DNA of 48,118 nucleotides. It comes from an uncultured Bacteroidales bacterium (GTDB lineage Bacteria > Bacteroidota > Bacteroidia > Bacteroidales > P3). Shown here piece after piece: positions 36,647-45,776 of the stretch. The notes under the pieces were generated by a model, which saw nothing but the letters and a program-made list of their open reading frames with translations, searched no databases and was not told the DNA's origin. The stretch's first letter is position 1. The number at the start of each line of letters is the position of its first letter. The stretch is from the NCBI GenBank assembly GCA_947168515.1, contig CAMVMF010000022.1:1-48118 (forward strand), read 5' to 3'. The translations under genes and the position numbers were made by a program.

Positions 36647-37417
36647 TTACTCACGATGGCCGTTGCGATAGTCTACCCGACTACGATACATCTGTTCCTT
36701 AATGCCACCTTCCGAAACAAAACGGTTCTGCATCGTCACCAGCAACCGGTGGAGCAAATAGATGGCTTGGTGGATGAGGGTGATGGCAAAATTGGCCAAT
36801 TCCTCATCGTTCATGCGTTGCATAGTCAGGGTATAGTCTGTCTTAATCTGTTCACTTCGGGCGTAACGCCGCATCTTCTCATAACGAGGATGATGCGTAT
36901 CCCACTGGCCGAAGCCACGCACTCGCAGATAGTCCTCATAGTCGACCAACAACTCCTCCAAACTGGCTATGGCCACATTGGTGAGCTTGATTTCGGTCTC
37001 TGAAGAAGTAGCAGCGGCTTGGTTGCCCTCGGCAATATTTTGTTTGCCGCTGCGAGCAGCCTGCACCATCTGATCCACAGTGCGGTCGCCATGACTCAGA
37101 TACTGCTGTGTGAAATAATATGTGATGTCGTAGATGATCTCGGTGACCTTATACACCCTCAAGTTGCGATAATGCCCATGCTTGGGGAGAAAAGTGACGG
37201 GGGCAGCTGAAGGAGGCTGATTAGTCGGAGAACTCGAAGAAGTCGGAGTACTCTGATTACTCTGATTACTCTGAGTTTTCTGATTACTCGGATTATTCTG
37301 ATTATTCTGAATACTCGGATTACTCGGATTATTCTGATTACTCTGATTATTCTGATTACTCTGACTATTCTGACTACTCAGATTATTCATACCATTCTGA
37401 TTATTCTGATTACTCAT
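36647..37417 (-). CDS. four-helix-bundle (S23/IVP-like) protein with Q/N-rich N-terminus
   Basis: This is a 256-residue protein in two parts. Residues 1-70 are almost only Asn, Gln and Ser (SNQNNQ-type units), encoded by imperfect tandem 9- to 12-bp units at about 37235-37415. Residues about 80-240 resemble the four-helix-bundle family related to the 23S rRNA intervening-sequence protein, with the 'suffix'-type motif GKQNIAEGNQAAATSSETEI, then KLTNVAIASLEELLVDYEDYL. Proteins of this family are often encoded in rRNA insertions or near mobile DNA, and their role is unknown. The Q/N stretch is prion-like and could drive assembly (inference). The gene may be co-transcribed with the beta-CASP gene upstream, 53 bp away. 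Confidence 0.75.
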   Translation of the reverse strand: MSNQNNQNGMNNLSSQNSQSNQNNQSNQNNPSNPSIQNNQNNPSNQKTQSNQSNQSTPTSSSSPTNQPPSAAPVTFLPKHGHYRNLRVYKVTEIIYDITYYFTQQYLSHGDRTVDQMVQAARSGKQNIAEGNQAAATSSETEIKLTNVAIASLEELLVDYEDYLRVRGFGQWDTHHPRYEKMRRYARSEQIKTDYTLTMQRMNDEELANFAITLIHQAIYLLHRLLVTMQNRFVSEGGIKEQMYRSRVDYRNGHRE

Positions 37418-37470
37418 AGTTTATTTATGCCACCTTATGTGCTGTTTGTCTTGTTCAATGGTATCCACCG

Positions 37471-38871
37471 CTACAGGTCGTATTCCTGGCGGAATTCGGG
37501 AATCTCGATATTCTTCCAACCCAAACCAGAAAGGGTGTCGCGGAAATTGAACTGTGTCTGCTCTTCGCCGTGGACCAGGAAGAGTTTCTTGAGTTTCTTT
37601 TTTTCTTGGCAGCCGATGTAATTGATCATCTCGCTGTAGTCGCCATGTCCGGAAAGGGATTCGATACGGCGCAGCTCGGCCCGCACCTTGAAGAGGTGTC
37701 CGAAAATAGAAACCTCCTTATCGCCCCTCATAATCTTAGCGCCCAAGGTTTTAGGCTCGCAGTAACCCACACAAAGGATAGTGGTAGTGGGGTCCTCGAT
37801 ATGGTTGGCAATATGGTGCTTGACGCGGCCAGCCTCCATCATGCCCGAGGCAGAAATAATGACACAGGGTTTATGTCTCACGTTCAGAGCCTTGGAGGCC
37901 TCAACGGACTGGATATACTGCAGACGGTCGAAGCCGAAGGGGTCGGCATCCTGCTTCATGTATTCCAAAATGGGAGCCCCGAAGCACTCCTGGTGCAGCC
38001 GCAAGATGTTGGTGGCGGAGATGCTCAGCGGGCTGTCCACAAAGACATCCACATCGGGCAGCAGTTTGGCAGTGGAGAGGCGATCGAGGGCATAGATGAT
38101 TTCCTGGGCACGGCCGATGGCGAAGGAGGGGATGATGAGCTTGCCTTTTTTCTTGGTGCAGGTGTCCAACACGGCCATCAACAGCTCCTGTTCGGCATTG
38201 GCGATAGAAGTGTGCAAACGGTCGCCATAGGTCGACTCCATAATCAGGTAGTCCACTTGGGGAAAAGGCTCTGGGTCGCGAAGGATATGCTTGTCATAAC
38301 GGCCGATGTCGCCGGTGAAACCCAGCTTGATGGTGCGGCGACCATCCTTAATCTCCAAATAGATGCAGCTGCTGCCAAGGATATGTCCGGCATCGAAGAA
38401 CTCAACAATCACCTCGCCTTCGATATTGAAGGGTTTATGATAGGGCACGCTGATGAAACAGCTCATGCACTCCTGTGCCTCTTTTTCGGTGTAGATAGGT
38501 TCAACGGGCAGTTCGCCTTGGGCCTTGCGTTTCTTGTTGAAAGTGTGCACGTCGGCCTCCTGAATGCGGCCAGCATCGGCCAGCATGATGGCGCAAAGGT
38601 CGCGAGTGGCGGGGGTGCAGAGAATGGTGCCACGAAAGCCCAACTTATAGATAAACGGTATCAGACCCGAATGGTCGATATGTGCATGGGAGAGAATGAG
38701 ATAGTCAATCTCAGCTGGGTCGAAACCCAAGTCGCGGTTCATGGCGTCGGTCTCCAGGCCTTTGCCCTGGTACATGCCACAGTCCAACAAAATTTTCAGA
38801 CCTTTTTTCGTTGTAATGAGGTGCTTGCTTCCGGTCACCTCGCGCGTTGCTCCCATGAATGATAGTTTCAT
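37471..38871 (-). CDS. MBL-fold/beta-CASP ribonuclease-like protein
   Basis: This is a 466-residue protein of the metallo-beta-lactamase RNA-processing family (CPSF-73-like). Metal motif 1 is SHAHIDHSG (about 60-68), preceded by LLDCGMYQG. Later ligands are FFDAGHILGSSC and FTGDIGRYDKHIL. The beta-CASP part has IMESTYGDR, IPSFAIGRAQEI and the C-terminal IISASGMMEAGRVKHHIAN and SGHGDYSEM, the RNA-specificity region. All zinc ligands are seen, so nuclease activity on RNA is expected. Length is normal. A promoter at 38957-38987 precedes it. Confidence 0.9.
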   Translation of the reverse strand: MKLSFMGATREVTGSKHLITTKKGLKILLDCGMYQGKGLETDAMNRDLGFDPAEIDYLILSHAHIDHSGLIPFIYKLGFRGTILCTPATRDLCAIMLADAGRIQEADVHTFNKKRKAQGELPVEPIYTEKEAQECMSCFISVPYHKPFNIEGEVIVEFFDAGHILGSSCIYLEIKDGRRTIKLGFTGDIGRYDKHILRDPEPFPQVDYLIMESTYGDRLHTSIANAEQELLMAVLDTCTKKKGKLIIPSFAIGRAQEIIYALDRLSTAKLLPDVDVFVDSPLSISATNILRLHQECFGAPILEYMKQDADPFGFDRLQYIQSVEASKALNVRHKPCVIISASGMMEAGRVKHHIANHIEDPTTTILCVGYCEPKTLGAKIMRGDKEVSIFGHLFKVRAELRRIESLSGHGDYSEMINYIGCQEKKKLKKLFLVHGEEQTQFNFRDTLSGLGWKNIEIPEFRQEYDL

Positions 38872-39375
38872 ATAATGCCTGTTTTTAATTTAAATAAATA
38901 GTTAGCAATCTAATGCGTGTCCCTCTTTCCCCGACGGGGCAGGACAAACACATGTGCAAAAATACGATTTTTTTTCCGATTAACAACTCCTTTTTCAACA
39001 CAAAAACCACCCTTTTTCGTCCCGTACTGCCGCGTTCGTGGCCTGAATCGCCCACCACGCCTTGCGAAAGTCGCTTTTGCCAGTCACACTGCGACATCCG
39101 TGTTTTATTTTTACCCCCTCAATAAAAAAACACCTATCGATAGTGCATTGGGTGGACGAATGCTATTTAATTTACATTTTACTTACATTTGACTTATGTT
39201 TTTTTATCTCCTATCGTTAAAATGCGAATAACCCTTTGCGGAAAAATAATCTAGACGACTCATTTAGGAGGCGAGGGAAACGGATGTAGGGGACGGAAGT
39301 GGGGGACCCTATTGGGAAGGAGTGGGGAATGCGACACAGGCAATTTGGAGAAAACGAATGTCCTGTAGGGATTTT
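38872..39375. other. long intergenic region between the beta-CASP gene and pfkA
   Basis: This is divergent promoter space. It holds the beta-CASP promoter (38957-38987) and the palindrome CTATCGATAG at about 39133-39142. It also contains an AT-rich stretch with repeated TTACATTT and a G-rich stretch (39260-39340) with several GGGG runs. No gene is supported. Confidence 0.5.
38957..38987 (-). promoter_or_regulatory. promoter of the beta-CASP gene
   Basis: On the minus strand GTTG (38987-38984), 19 nt, then TATTTTTG (38964-38957). The -33 match is partial. Confidence 0.55.
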
Positions 39376-39409
39376 TTTGATTATATATATAAAAAAATTT
39401 GTATATTTG
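39376..39409 (+). promoter_or_regulatory. promoter of the pfkA-purH-mreB cluster
   Basis: TTTG (39376-39379), 22 nt, then TATATTTG (39402-39409). Transcription would start near 39416, leaving about 60 nt before ATG 39475. Confidence 0.65.
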
Positions 39410-39474
39410 TAAATTGTTTTGGGTTATGACTTTAGTCACAACCCCATATATATCAATTTATTAAAAAGAAAGAG

Positions 39475-40575
39475 ATGGCATTAAAAAGAGTTATGGTTCT
39501 TACAGGCGGCGGCGATTGCCCCGGCCTGAATGCCGTAATCAGAGGTATAGTAAAACGCGCCTCCCAAGAAAAAGATTGGGAGGTGATAGGCTGCATTGAG
39601 TCATTCAACGGCGTGCTTCGCGAGCCCACCGAGATCGTGGAGCTGAACGAGAAAAGCGTTCACGGCCTGCTGGTCGTGGGCGGCACCATCTTGGGCACCA
39701 CCAACAAAGGCGGCCCCTTTGAGTGGCCCGTGCGCCAACCCGATGGCAGCTGGACCACAGTGGACCGCAGCGACGAGATGATTCGCAAACTCGGCTACAT
39801 GGGTGTCGATGCCGTGATCAACATCGGCGGCGACGGTTCACAACGTATCTCCCTCGGCCTTTCCCAAAAGGGACTCAACATCGTGGGCGTGCCCAAGACG
39901 ATCGACAACGACCTCTCCTCCACCGACTACACCTTCGGATTTCAGACAGCCGTGCAGATTTGCACCGAAGCCATCGACAAACTAGTGACCACTGCGGCCA
40001 GCCACAACCGTGTCTTCATCATGGAGGTGATGGGTCGCGATGCCGGCTGGATAGCCCTGCACAGCGCCATAGCCGGCGGTGCCGACGTGTGTCTCATCCC
40101 GGAGATACCCTACGACATCAACGAGATAAAGAAAAAAATCGAGCAGCGCTATGTCAAGCGCCATGGTTTCTGCATCATCGTGGTGGCCGAAGGAGCCAAA
40201 CCCAAGGGCGGCACCATCGTGGGCACGCAGACCGGCGAGGTGGGCTACCAACACATCAAGCTGGGCGGCATCGGCAACCAGCTGGCCGCAGAACTCAAAG
40301 CTGCCGGCGTGGAGCAGGACATCCGCTGCACCATTCTGGGACATCTGCAACGTGGTGGCACCCCCATTGCTTTCGACCGCATCCTGGCATCGGAATTTGG
40401 CGTGCGTGCCATGGAGCTGGTGATGGAAGGCAAGTACGGCCGCATGGTGGCCTACCGCCACCCCGACATTGTGGACGTCTCCCTCGAAGAGGCCGTGCGG
40501 GCGCAGAACCTCGTGGACCCCAACAGCCTCCTGGTGCACACCGCCAAGGGCCTCGGCATCGAATTCGGCGACTAG
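39475..40575 (+). CDS. pfkA: 6-phosphofructokinase
   Basis: This is a 366-residue glycolytic enzyme that phosphorylates fructose 6-phosphate. The start VLTGGGDCPGLNAVIRGIV, the phosphate-binding GGDGS (118-122), the catalytic PKTIDNDL (about 140-147), MEVMGRDAGWIALH and LGHLQRGGTP are all seen. At the two positions that usually separate donors it has Gly (121, as in ATP enzymes) and Lys (141, as in PPi enzymes), so it is a mixed type. ATP is more likely because of the Gly, but this is not certain. It starts a same-strand cluster with purH (51-bp gap). Confidence 0.93.
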   Translation: MALKRVMVLTGGGDCPGLNAVIRGIVKRASQEKDWEVIGCIESFNGVLREPTEIVELNEKSVHGLLVVGGTILGTTNKGGPFEWPVRQPDGSWTTVDRSDEMIRKLGYMGVDAVINIGGDGSQRISLGLSQKGLNIVGVPKTIDNDLSSTDYTFGFQTAVQICTEAIDKLVTTAASHNRVFIMEVMGRDAGWIALHSAIAGGADVCLIPEIPYDINEIKKKIEQRYVKRHGFCIIVVAEGAKPKGGTIVGTQTGEVGYQHIKLGGIGNQLAAELKAAGVEQDIRCTILGHLQRGGTPIAFDRILASEFGVRAMELVMEGKYGRMVAYRHPDIVDVSLEEAVRAQNLVDPNSLLVHTAKGLGIEFGD

Positions 40576-40626
40576 CCCATCCCCTACCCCACCCATAAAT
40601 CACAGAGACAAAACGAACAATAATAT

Positions 40627-42153
40627 ATGGACACAAAAAAGATAAAATCAGCCCTCATCTCCGTCTTCTATAAGGACGGACTGGAAGACATCGCCAGAGC
40701 CCTCGATGCCCAGGGTGTCACCATCTATTCCACCGGCGGCACCTACAAGTTCATCCAAGACCTCGGCATCAAACCCATCGCCGTAGAGTCCCTCACCGGC
40801 TATCCCTCCATCCTGGGAGGCCGTGTCAAGACACTGCACCCCAAGGTGTTCGGCGGCATCCTGAGCCGGCGCGACATGTTCTCCGACGGAGAGCAACTGG
40901 CACAATACGAGATTCCGGAAATCGACCTCGTCATCGTCGACCTCTACCCCTTTGAGGCCACCGTGGCCAGTGGGGCTCCGGAGCAAGACATCATCGAAAA
41001 GATAGACATCGGCGGCATCTCCCTCATCCGTGCTGCCGCCAAGAACTATAAAGACGTAGTCATCGTCCCCGCCGTCAACCACTACGAAGAGTTTCTGAAG
41101 ATCTATCAGGAACAAGACGGTGGCACCACCTTGGCCCAGCGCCGCCACTTTGCCGCCTATGCCTTCAACGTCAGCTCCAACTACGACACCGCCATCTTCA
41201 ACTACTTCAACCGCGAAGAGCAAATCCCCGCCTTCAAGCAGAGCTGCACCAAGGCCAACGTGCTGCGCTACGGAGAGAACCCCCACCAGAAAGGCTACTA
41301 CTTTGGCGACCTCGAAGCCTGCTTCACCAAACTCAACGGCAAAGAGATTTCCTACAACAACATCGGCGACATCGACGCTGCCTGCGCCCTTATCGACGAC
41401 TTTACCGAAACCACCTTTGCCATCCTCAAACACAACAACGCCTGCGGCTTGGCCTGCCGCCCCACCCTGTTGGAGGCCTGGAAAGATGCCCTGGCCGGCG
41501 ACCCCGTTTCGGCCTTCGGTGGCATCCTCATCGCCAACCGCCCCATCACCAAGGAGGTGGCCGAGGAGATGCACAAGATTTTCTTCGAAGTCTGCATCGC
41601 CCCCGACTACGACGAAGAAGCTTTGGCAATCCTCAAGGGCAAGAAGAACCGTATCATCCTGAAGCGCAACGCCTTCCAAATGCACGACAAGGTCTTCCGC
41701 AGCGTGCTGGACGGTGTGTTGGTACAGGACCGCGACAATGTGGTACCCACCGCTGCCGACATGGCCAAGAGCGTCACCTCCACCCCCATCACAGAGGCAC
41801 AGGCCCGCGACCTTGCTTTCGCCACCATCTTGGTCAAGCACACCAAGAGCAATGCCATCGTGTTGGCCAAGAACGGCCAGCTGTGTGCCAGCGGCACCGG
41901 CCAGACCTCCCGTGTCGATGCCCTGCGCCAGGCCATTGCCAAAGCCCAGAGCTTTGGTTTCGACCTCCACGGAGCCGTCATGGCCAGCGATGCCTTCTTC
42001 CCCTTCCCCGACTGTGTGGAGATAGCCCACGAGGCCGGCATTGTCGCCGTGGCCCATCCCGGCGGCTCCATTCACGACCAGGACTCCATCGACTACTGCG
42101 AGAAGAACCACATGGGCATGGCCATCACCGGCTTCCGCCACTTCAAGCACTAG
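40627..42153 (+). CDS. purH: bifunctional AICAR transformylase / IMP cyclohydrolase
   Basis: This 508-residue enzyme catalyses the last two steps of IMP synthesis. The N-terminal cyclohydrolase domain has ALISVFYKDGLEDIARALDA, STGGTYKFIQDLG and GGRVKTLHPKVFGGIL. The C-terminal transformylase domain has LRYGENPHQKGYYF, HNNACGLACR with the catalytic Lys-His pair (ILKHNN), and near the end DAFFPFPDCVEIAHEAGI. Length is normal and both domains are intact. It lies between pfkA and mreB, with gaps of 51 and 63 bp. The very long open frame on the opposite strand is a codon-bias artefact. Confidence 0.97.
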   Translation: MDTKKIKSALISVFYKDGLEDIARALDAQGVTIYSTGGTYKFIQDLGIKPIAVESLTGYPSILGGRVKTLHPKVFGGILSRRDMFSDGEQLAQYEIPEIDLVIVDLYPFEATVASGAPEQDIIEKIDIGGISLIRAAAKNYKDVVIVPAVNHYEEFLKIYQEQDGGTTLAQRRHFAAYAFNVSSNYDTAIFNYFNREEQIPAFKQSCTKANVLRYGENPHQKGYYFGDLEACFTKLNGKEISYNNIGDIDAACALIDDFTETTFAILKHNNACGLACRPTLLEAWKDALAGDPVSAFGGILIANRPITKEVAEEMHKIFFEVCIAPDYDEEALAILKGKKNRIILKRNAFQMHDKVFRSVLDGVLVQDRDNVVPTAADMAKSVTSTPITEAQARDLAFATILVKHTKSNAIVLAKNGQLCASGTGQTSRVDALRQAIAKAQSFGFDLHGAVMASDAFFPFPDCVEIAHEAGIVAVAHPGGSIHDQDSIDYCEKNHMGMAITGFRHFKH

Positions 42154-42216
42154 TTGCACCCACATCCAAGCGCAAATGCACGAGAACAAATATAAATAAT
42201 AAGTATTAATATAAAA

Positions 42217-43242
42217 ATGGGTCTATTTTCATTTTTTAACAAAGAGGTCGCAATGGACCTGGGCACAGCCAACTCCATTGTTATTTACAACGACCAGATT
42301 GTCGTCGACGAGCCCTCCATCGTGGCTGTCGACCGCAACACAGGACACATCATCGCTGTTGGTAAGCGCGCCCAATCCATGGCTGGCAAAACCGACAACA
42401 AGAACATCGAGACAATCCGCCCCCTGCGTGGCGGTGTCATAGCTGATTTCGAGATGGCCCAGCATCTAATCCGCGAGCTCATCGGCATCACCCGCATCAA
42501 CCGCTCGTTCATGCCGCCGTCGCTCCGCATGGTCATCTGCATACCCTCAGGCATCACCAATGTCGAAGAGCGTGCCGTGCGCGAGTCTGCCGAGCAGGCC
42601 GGAGCCAAAGAAATCCGCATGATTCACGAGCCCATGGCCGCCGCCATAGGTATCGGCATCGACGTTCTCGAACCCGAAGGCCACATGATTGTCGACATCG
42701 GAGGTGGTACGGCCGAAATTGCCGTCATCTCCCTGGGTGGCATCGTCTGCAACAACTCCATCCGCGTGGCTGGAGACGAGTTCAACGAGAATGTGGTGGA
42801 ATATATGCGCAAACAGCACAACATGGTCATCGGCGAGCGTACTGCCGAGCAGGTGAAAATCAAGGTCGGTGCCGCCATCAGCGAACTCGACGAACCCCCA
42901 GAGGACTATCCCACCCTGGGCCGCGACCTGCTGACCGGACTGCCCAAGGAAATCTCGGTCAACTACAAGGAGATTGCCCACGCCCTCGACAAATCCATCG
43001 CCCGCATCGAACAGGCCATCCTCGACACCCTTTCGGCCACACCGCCGGAGTTGGCTGCCGACATTTACCGCACGGGTATCTACCTGGCCGGTGGCGGCTC
43101 GTTGCTGCGCGGACTGGACCAGCGTATCTCTTCGAAGACCAAGCTGCAGGTGCACATTGCCGAAGACCCCCTGCGTGCTGTGGCCCGTGGCACCGGCATC
43201 GCCCTCAAGAACTTCAACAAGTTCTCCTTCCTCATTCGCTAA
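42217..43242 (+). CDS. mreB: rod shape-determining protein MreB
   Basis: This is a 341-residue bacterial actin. It starts MGLFSFFNKEVAMDLGTANS, with the phosphate-1 loop DLGTANS, then MVICIPSGITNVEERAVRES, the phosphate-2 loop VDIGGGTAEIAVIS and the adenosine motif LAGGGSLLRGLD. It polymerises under the inner membrane and guides lateral wall synthesis, so the cell is probably rod-shaped. The length is typical. In many Bacteroidota mreC follows at once; here a terminator and convergent genes follow, so mreC must lie elsewhere. Confidence 0.97.
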   Translation: MGLFSFFNKEVAMDLGTANSIVIYNDQIVVDEPSIVAVDRNTGHIIAVGKRAQSMAGKTDNKNIETIRPLRGGVIADFEMAQHLIRELIGITRINRSFMPPSLRMVICIPSGITNVEERAVRESAEQAGAKEIRMIHEPMAAAIGIGIDVLEPEGHMIVDIGGGTAEIAVISLGGIVCNNSIRVAGDEFNENVVEYMRKQHNMVIGERTAEQVKIKVGAAISELDEPPEDYPTLGRDLLTGLPKEISVNYKEIAHALDKSIARIEQAILDTLSATPPELAADIYRTGIYLAGGGSLLRGLDQRISSKTKLQVHIAEDPLRAVARGTGIALKNFNKFSFLIR

Positions 43243-43265
43243 CGACAGGTCTACAAGACAGCATA

Positions 43266-43305
43266 AAAACAGGGGCGACCGATGGTTGCCCCTGTTTCTT
43301 TTTAT
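43266..43305. terminator. bidirectional terminator after mreB
   Basis: The arms AAACAGGGGC.ACC and GGT.GCCCCTGTTT are flanked by A-rich and T-rich stretches. It ends the mreB cluster and may also end the convergent minus-strand operon (last stop at 43371). Confidence 0.88.
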
Positions 43306-43370
43306 TATCGTAAAAGACTCTTATACGTCAGCGGTGCCTGCAGGACATCCCTAGGAAACAGCGTTGCCTT

Positions 43371-45752
43371 TTATTTTCCGTATTCGATAGTCACCACCGT
43401 ACCCGAGAGGGTGATGCTGGCGTCGGGGACGTGGTCTTCATCGGCGTAGGGAGTCTGCAGCTCCACATAAATCTTGTTGGGTTTTGAAGCACTGAGGGCA
43501 AACTCCTTGGAAAGAAGGAGATGTCCGTTGCCGGGGTTGGGCAACTCAACGCCCGTAACGAATCTGGGGAGCCGTGTAGCCTCCATGAGTTCTTCATCGC
43601 CGTAGACAAAGAAACGGATTTCGGGGTACTGGTTCATTTTCAAACTGTCATGGACAGCCACATCGGCCTCTATGGTGACACGCACCGTGGCATAGCCAGT
43701 GGTATTCTTCAACCCCATCTGGCGCAGAATAGGAATATTGACCATGCCGGCCACGCTGGGTGGATCGTGGGGTGCCACGCATTGGATATCATCCAGTACG
43801 CGTTTGAAAATGAAAGTGTACTTGAGGTCATTGACCGGGTGGGCTGTCAGCCTGTTGGCGAAGTAAGTATACTCGTATAGGTAGCTCATTCCCTCCAACT
43901 GTCGCTGGCAGACTGTCTCCTTCTCTTTGTCGCTGCAGGGGTTCAATGCCAAATCCTTACCGATGGTATAAACGGTATGGGTCGTTGCCTCATAAAACAG
44001 GTTGTGGTAAACCATTTCGTCTAGGACATGGGTGTAGTTAAGCACCAGCATGGTCTTGGGTGTCGGTCCAAGGCCGCTGCCAAGCCAGTGCACTGTGGGA
44101 TGAGGCGACACGCCATAGCGGTCCACCAGCAGGCCATAGAGTGCTGGGGCCAAGTCGTTGTGCGTTACCAGATGGTCGAAAACGGCATGCTCCTTCACCA
44201 AAGGCGACCAAATAATCAGCGGAACATGATGGAAGGAGAGCTTGTCGCCCCGCTGGCGGCCCGAGGCATGGTCGCCGGTAATAATAAAGATTGTATTGGC
44301 AAAGTCGCTGCGCTGACTATACCAATGGAAAAAGTCACGCAGACAATCGTCGGCAAAGAGGCACGAGGGATACAAAGCCGAAAGGGAGGGTCCGGCCTTG
44401 GGCGAACTGACTTTCTGTGCCCGTTGCACATAGGCGGTCTCCAACTTGTCGTCGGTCAAATCCAGATCGTCATGCATCGACAGCGTAGTGACAAGACCGA
44501 AGAAGGGTCGTTCACCATTGGGAGCGGGCAGCTCGTCCTTGGTGCGGCGAAGCAGGTAGTCGTCCCCGGCACCCCACCAATGGGTCTGTCCATACTGCTC
44601 CTTCTCTCCATAAAAAGACGAGAGTTGGTCGACGTGCTGTGCCATCAAATAGTCGTAGATGCAATCGAACGTGTAGTCGCCGCCGTAGAAAGAGCAAGTG
44701 TAATAGCCGGCTTTCTTCAGCAGGGAGAGGAGGCTGTTGTGGTCAGGCATGGAGCCGAACTGGAAACTGCGGGGTCCGCCCACGGAACCCGTCAGTGCCG
44801 GGATGGCCCCATAGCTGCGCGGAGTGGTGGAGAGGCAGTTGCGCCAATGGAGACCTGTTGCCGCCAACGAGTCGACAAATGGCATAATGCCATAACCCAT
44901 GATCTCATCGCCCAACGACTCCACCAGCACCAGCACCACATTGGGGTGCCCCTCAGCTGGCGAGAAATAAGGCGATAGGAACGTGTCGGCAACCGTTGCC
45001 CGTTCCAACGGATAGTGCAGGTCCTCGGGGGTACCCCACTCGGGATGGGTTTCGAGCAATGCTTTCAGCAACGCCTCGTCGTAAGGATAATCCTGTGCCT
45101 TGGCGGCAGCCCTTCTCTCTGTTTGCAGACTGCGGGCACAGTCCTTCACAAAGAAGGCCGTCTTGTTCACTATATAATTCTCATAGTTATTCACAGAAAG
45201 ATGAGAGAGGTCGAAAACGAGCGAGAGCATCGTCATGACCAATGCCACAGGCAAAGCAACCCACGCCGCCTTGGTGGGACGAGACCCGCGCCACAGCATC
45301 AGTCCAAAGGCCCCGCCTACCACCAGCAACGTCAACAGGATCGGCAACACCACTCCCATTGCGCCACGGATGGCCATGAGCGATTCGGACAATGGGCGCA
45401 ACAGCAGTTCGCCACCCAGCAAAAAGCCGTTATGCAGACAGTAGGCCGTCAGCCCTACCTCCGCCAACAGCAGCAGCGACAGCAACAGCGCCACCACCAC
45501 CTTGGCCACCCTAGGCCCAATCAGCCTCAGCAACACAAAGAGCACCCCCAGCACCAGTACCGCCCACGATGCCACGACGATATTATACACTCCAGCATTC
45601 AGCAACAGCCGAGCCCCATTGAGCTCATCCACTCTTAGCAGAAAAAACTCGGCAACCTTCAGCAGCAATACCAACAACAGGAAGACACCGGCAATGGCGC
45701 CATAGGCCTTCAAGTCGTCGACGAACCGCTTAGAAAAGAACGGCTTATTCAT
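43371..45752 (-). CDS. LTA-synthase-like membrane sulfatase/phosphoethanolamine-transferase
   Basis: This 793-residue inner-membrane protein has five hydrophobic helices in residues about 15-185 and a periplasmic alkaline-phosphatase-fold domain. The metal and nucleophile motifs are visible: NVVLVLVESLGDE, the Thr-containing NCLSTTPRSYGAIPALTGS, SMHDDLDL, and TIFIITGDHASGRQ with the conserved Asp-His. The family moves phosphoglycerol or phosphoethanolamine groups onto glycolipids or glycans. Lipoteichoic acid itself is not expected in a Gram-negative cell, so the product is probably another envelope glycan or lipid (inference). An extra domain of about 200 residues follows the catalytic part. 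It is the last gene of the engB-dacB operon, 24 bp after dacB. Confidence 0.85.
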   Translation of the reverse strand: MNKPFFSKRFVDDLKAYGAIAGVFLLLVLLLKVAEFFLLRVDELNGARLLLNAGVYNIVVASWAVLVLGVLFVLLRLIGPRVAKVVVALLLSLLLLAEVGLTAYCLHNGFLLGGELLLRPLSESLMAIRGAMGVVLPILLTLLVVGGAFGLMLWRGSRPTKAAWVALPVALVMTMLSLVFDLSHLSVNNYENYIVNKTAFFVKDCARSLQTERRAAAKAQDYPYDEALLKALLETHPEWGTPEDLHYPLERATVADTFLSPYFSPAEGHPNVVLVLVESLGDEIMGYGIMPFVDSLAATGLHWRNCLSTTPRSYGAIPALTGSVGGPRSFQFGSMPDHNSLLSLLKKAGYYTCSFYGGDYTFDCIYDYLMAQHVDQLSSFYGEKEQYGQTHWWGAGDDYLLRRTKDELPAPNGERPFFGLVTTLSMHDDLDLTDDKLETAYVQRAQKVSSPKAGPSLSALYPSCLFADDCLRDFFHWYSQRSDFANTIFIITGDHASGRQRGDKLSFHHVPLIIWSPLVKEHAVFDHLVTHNDLAPALYGLLVDRYGVSPHPTVHWLGSGLGPTPKTMLVLNYTHVLDEMVYHNLFYEATTHTVYTIGKDLALNPCSDKEKETVCQRQLEGMSYLYEYTYFANRLTAHPVNDLKYTFIFKRVLDDIQCVAPHDPPSVAGMVNIPILRQMGLKNTTGYATVRVTIEADVAVHDSLKMNQYPEIRFFVYGDEELMEATRLPRFVTGVELPNPGNGHLLLSKEFALSASKPNKIYVELQTPYADEDHVPDASITLSGTVVTIEYGK

Positions 45753-45776
45753 ACTACCTTAACAAAAGTCTGGTGG

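Noticed and set aside
37570-38862. 430-residue open frame opposite the beta-CASP gene
   Set aside because: It lacks any motif and lies entirely over a well-supported gene.
40648-42189. 513-residue open frame opposite purH
   Set aside because: purH is certain on the other strand; this frame has the low-complexity look of a complement.
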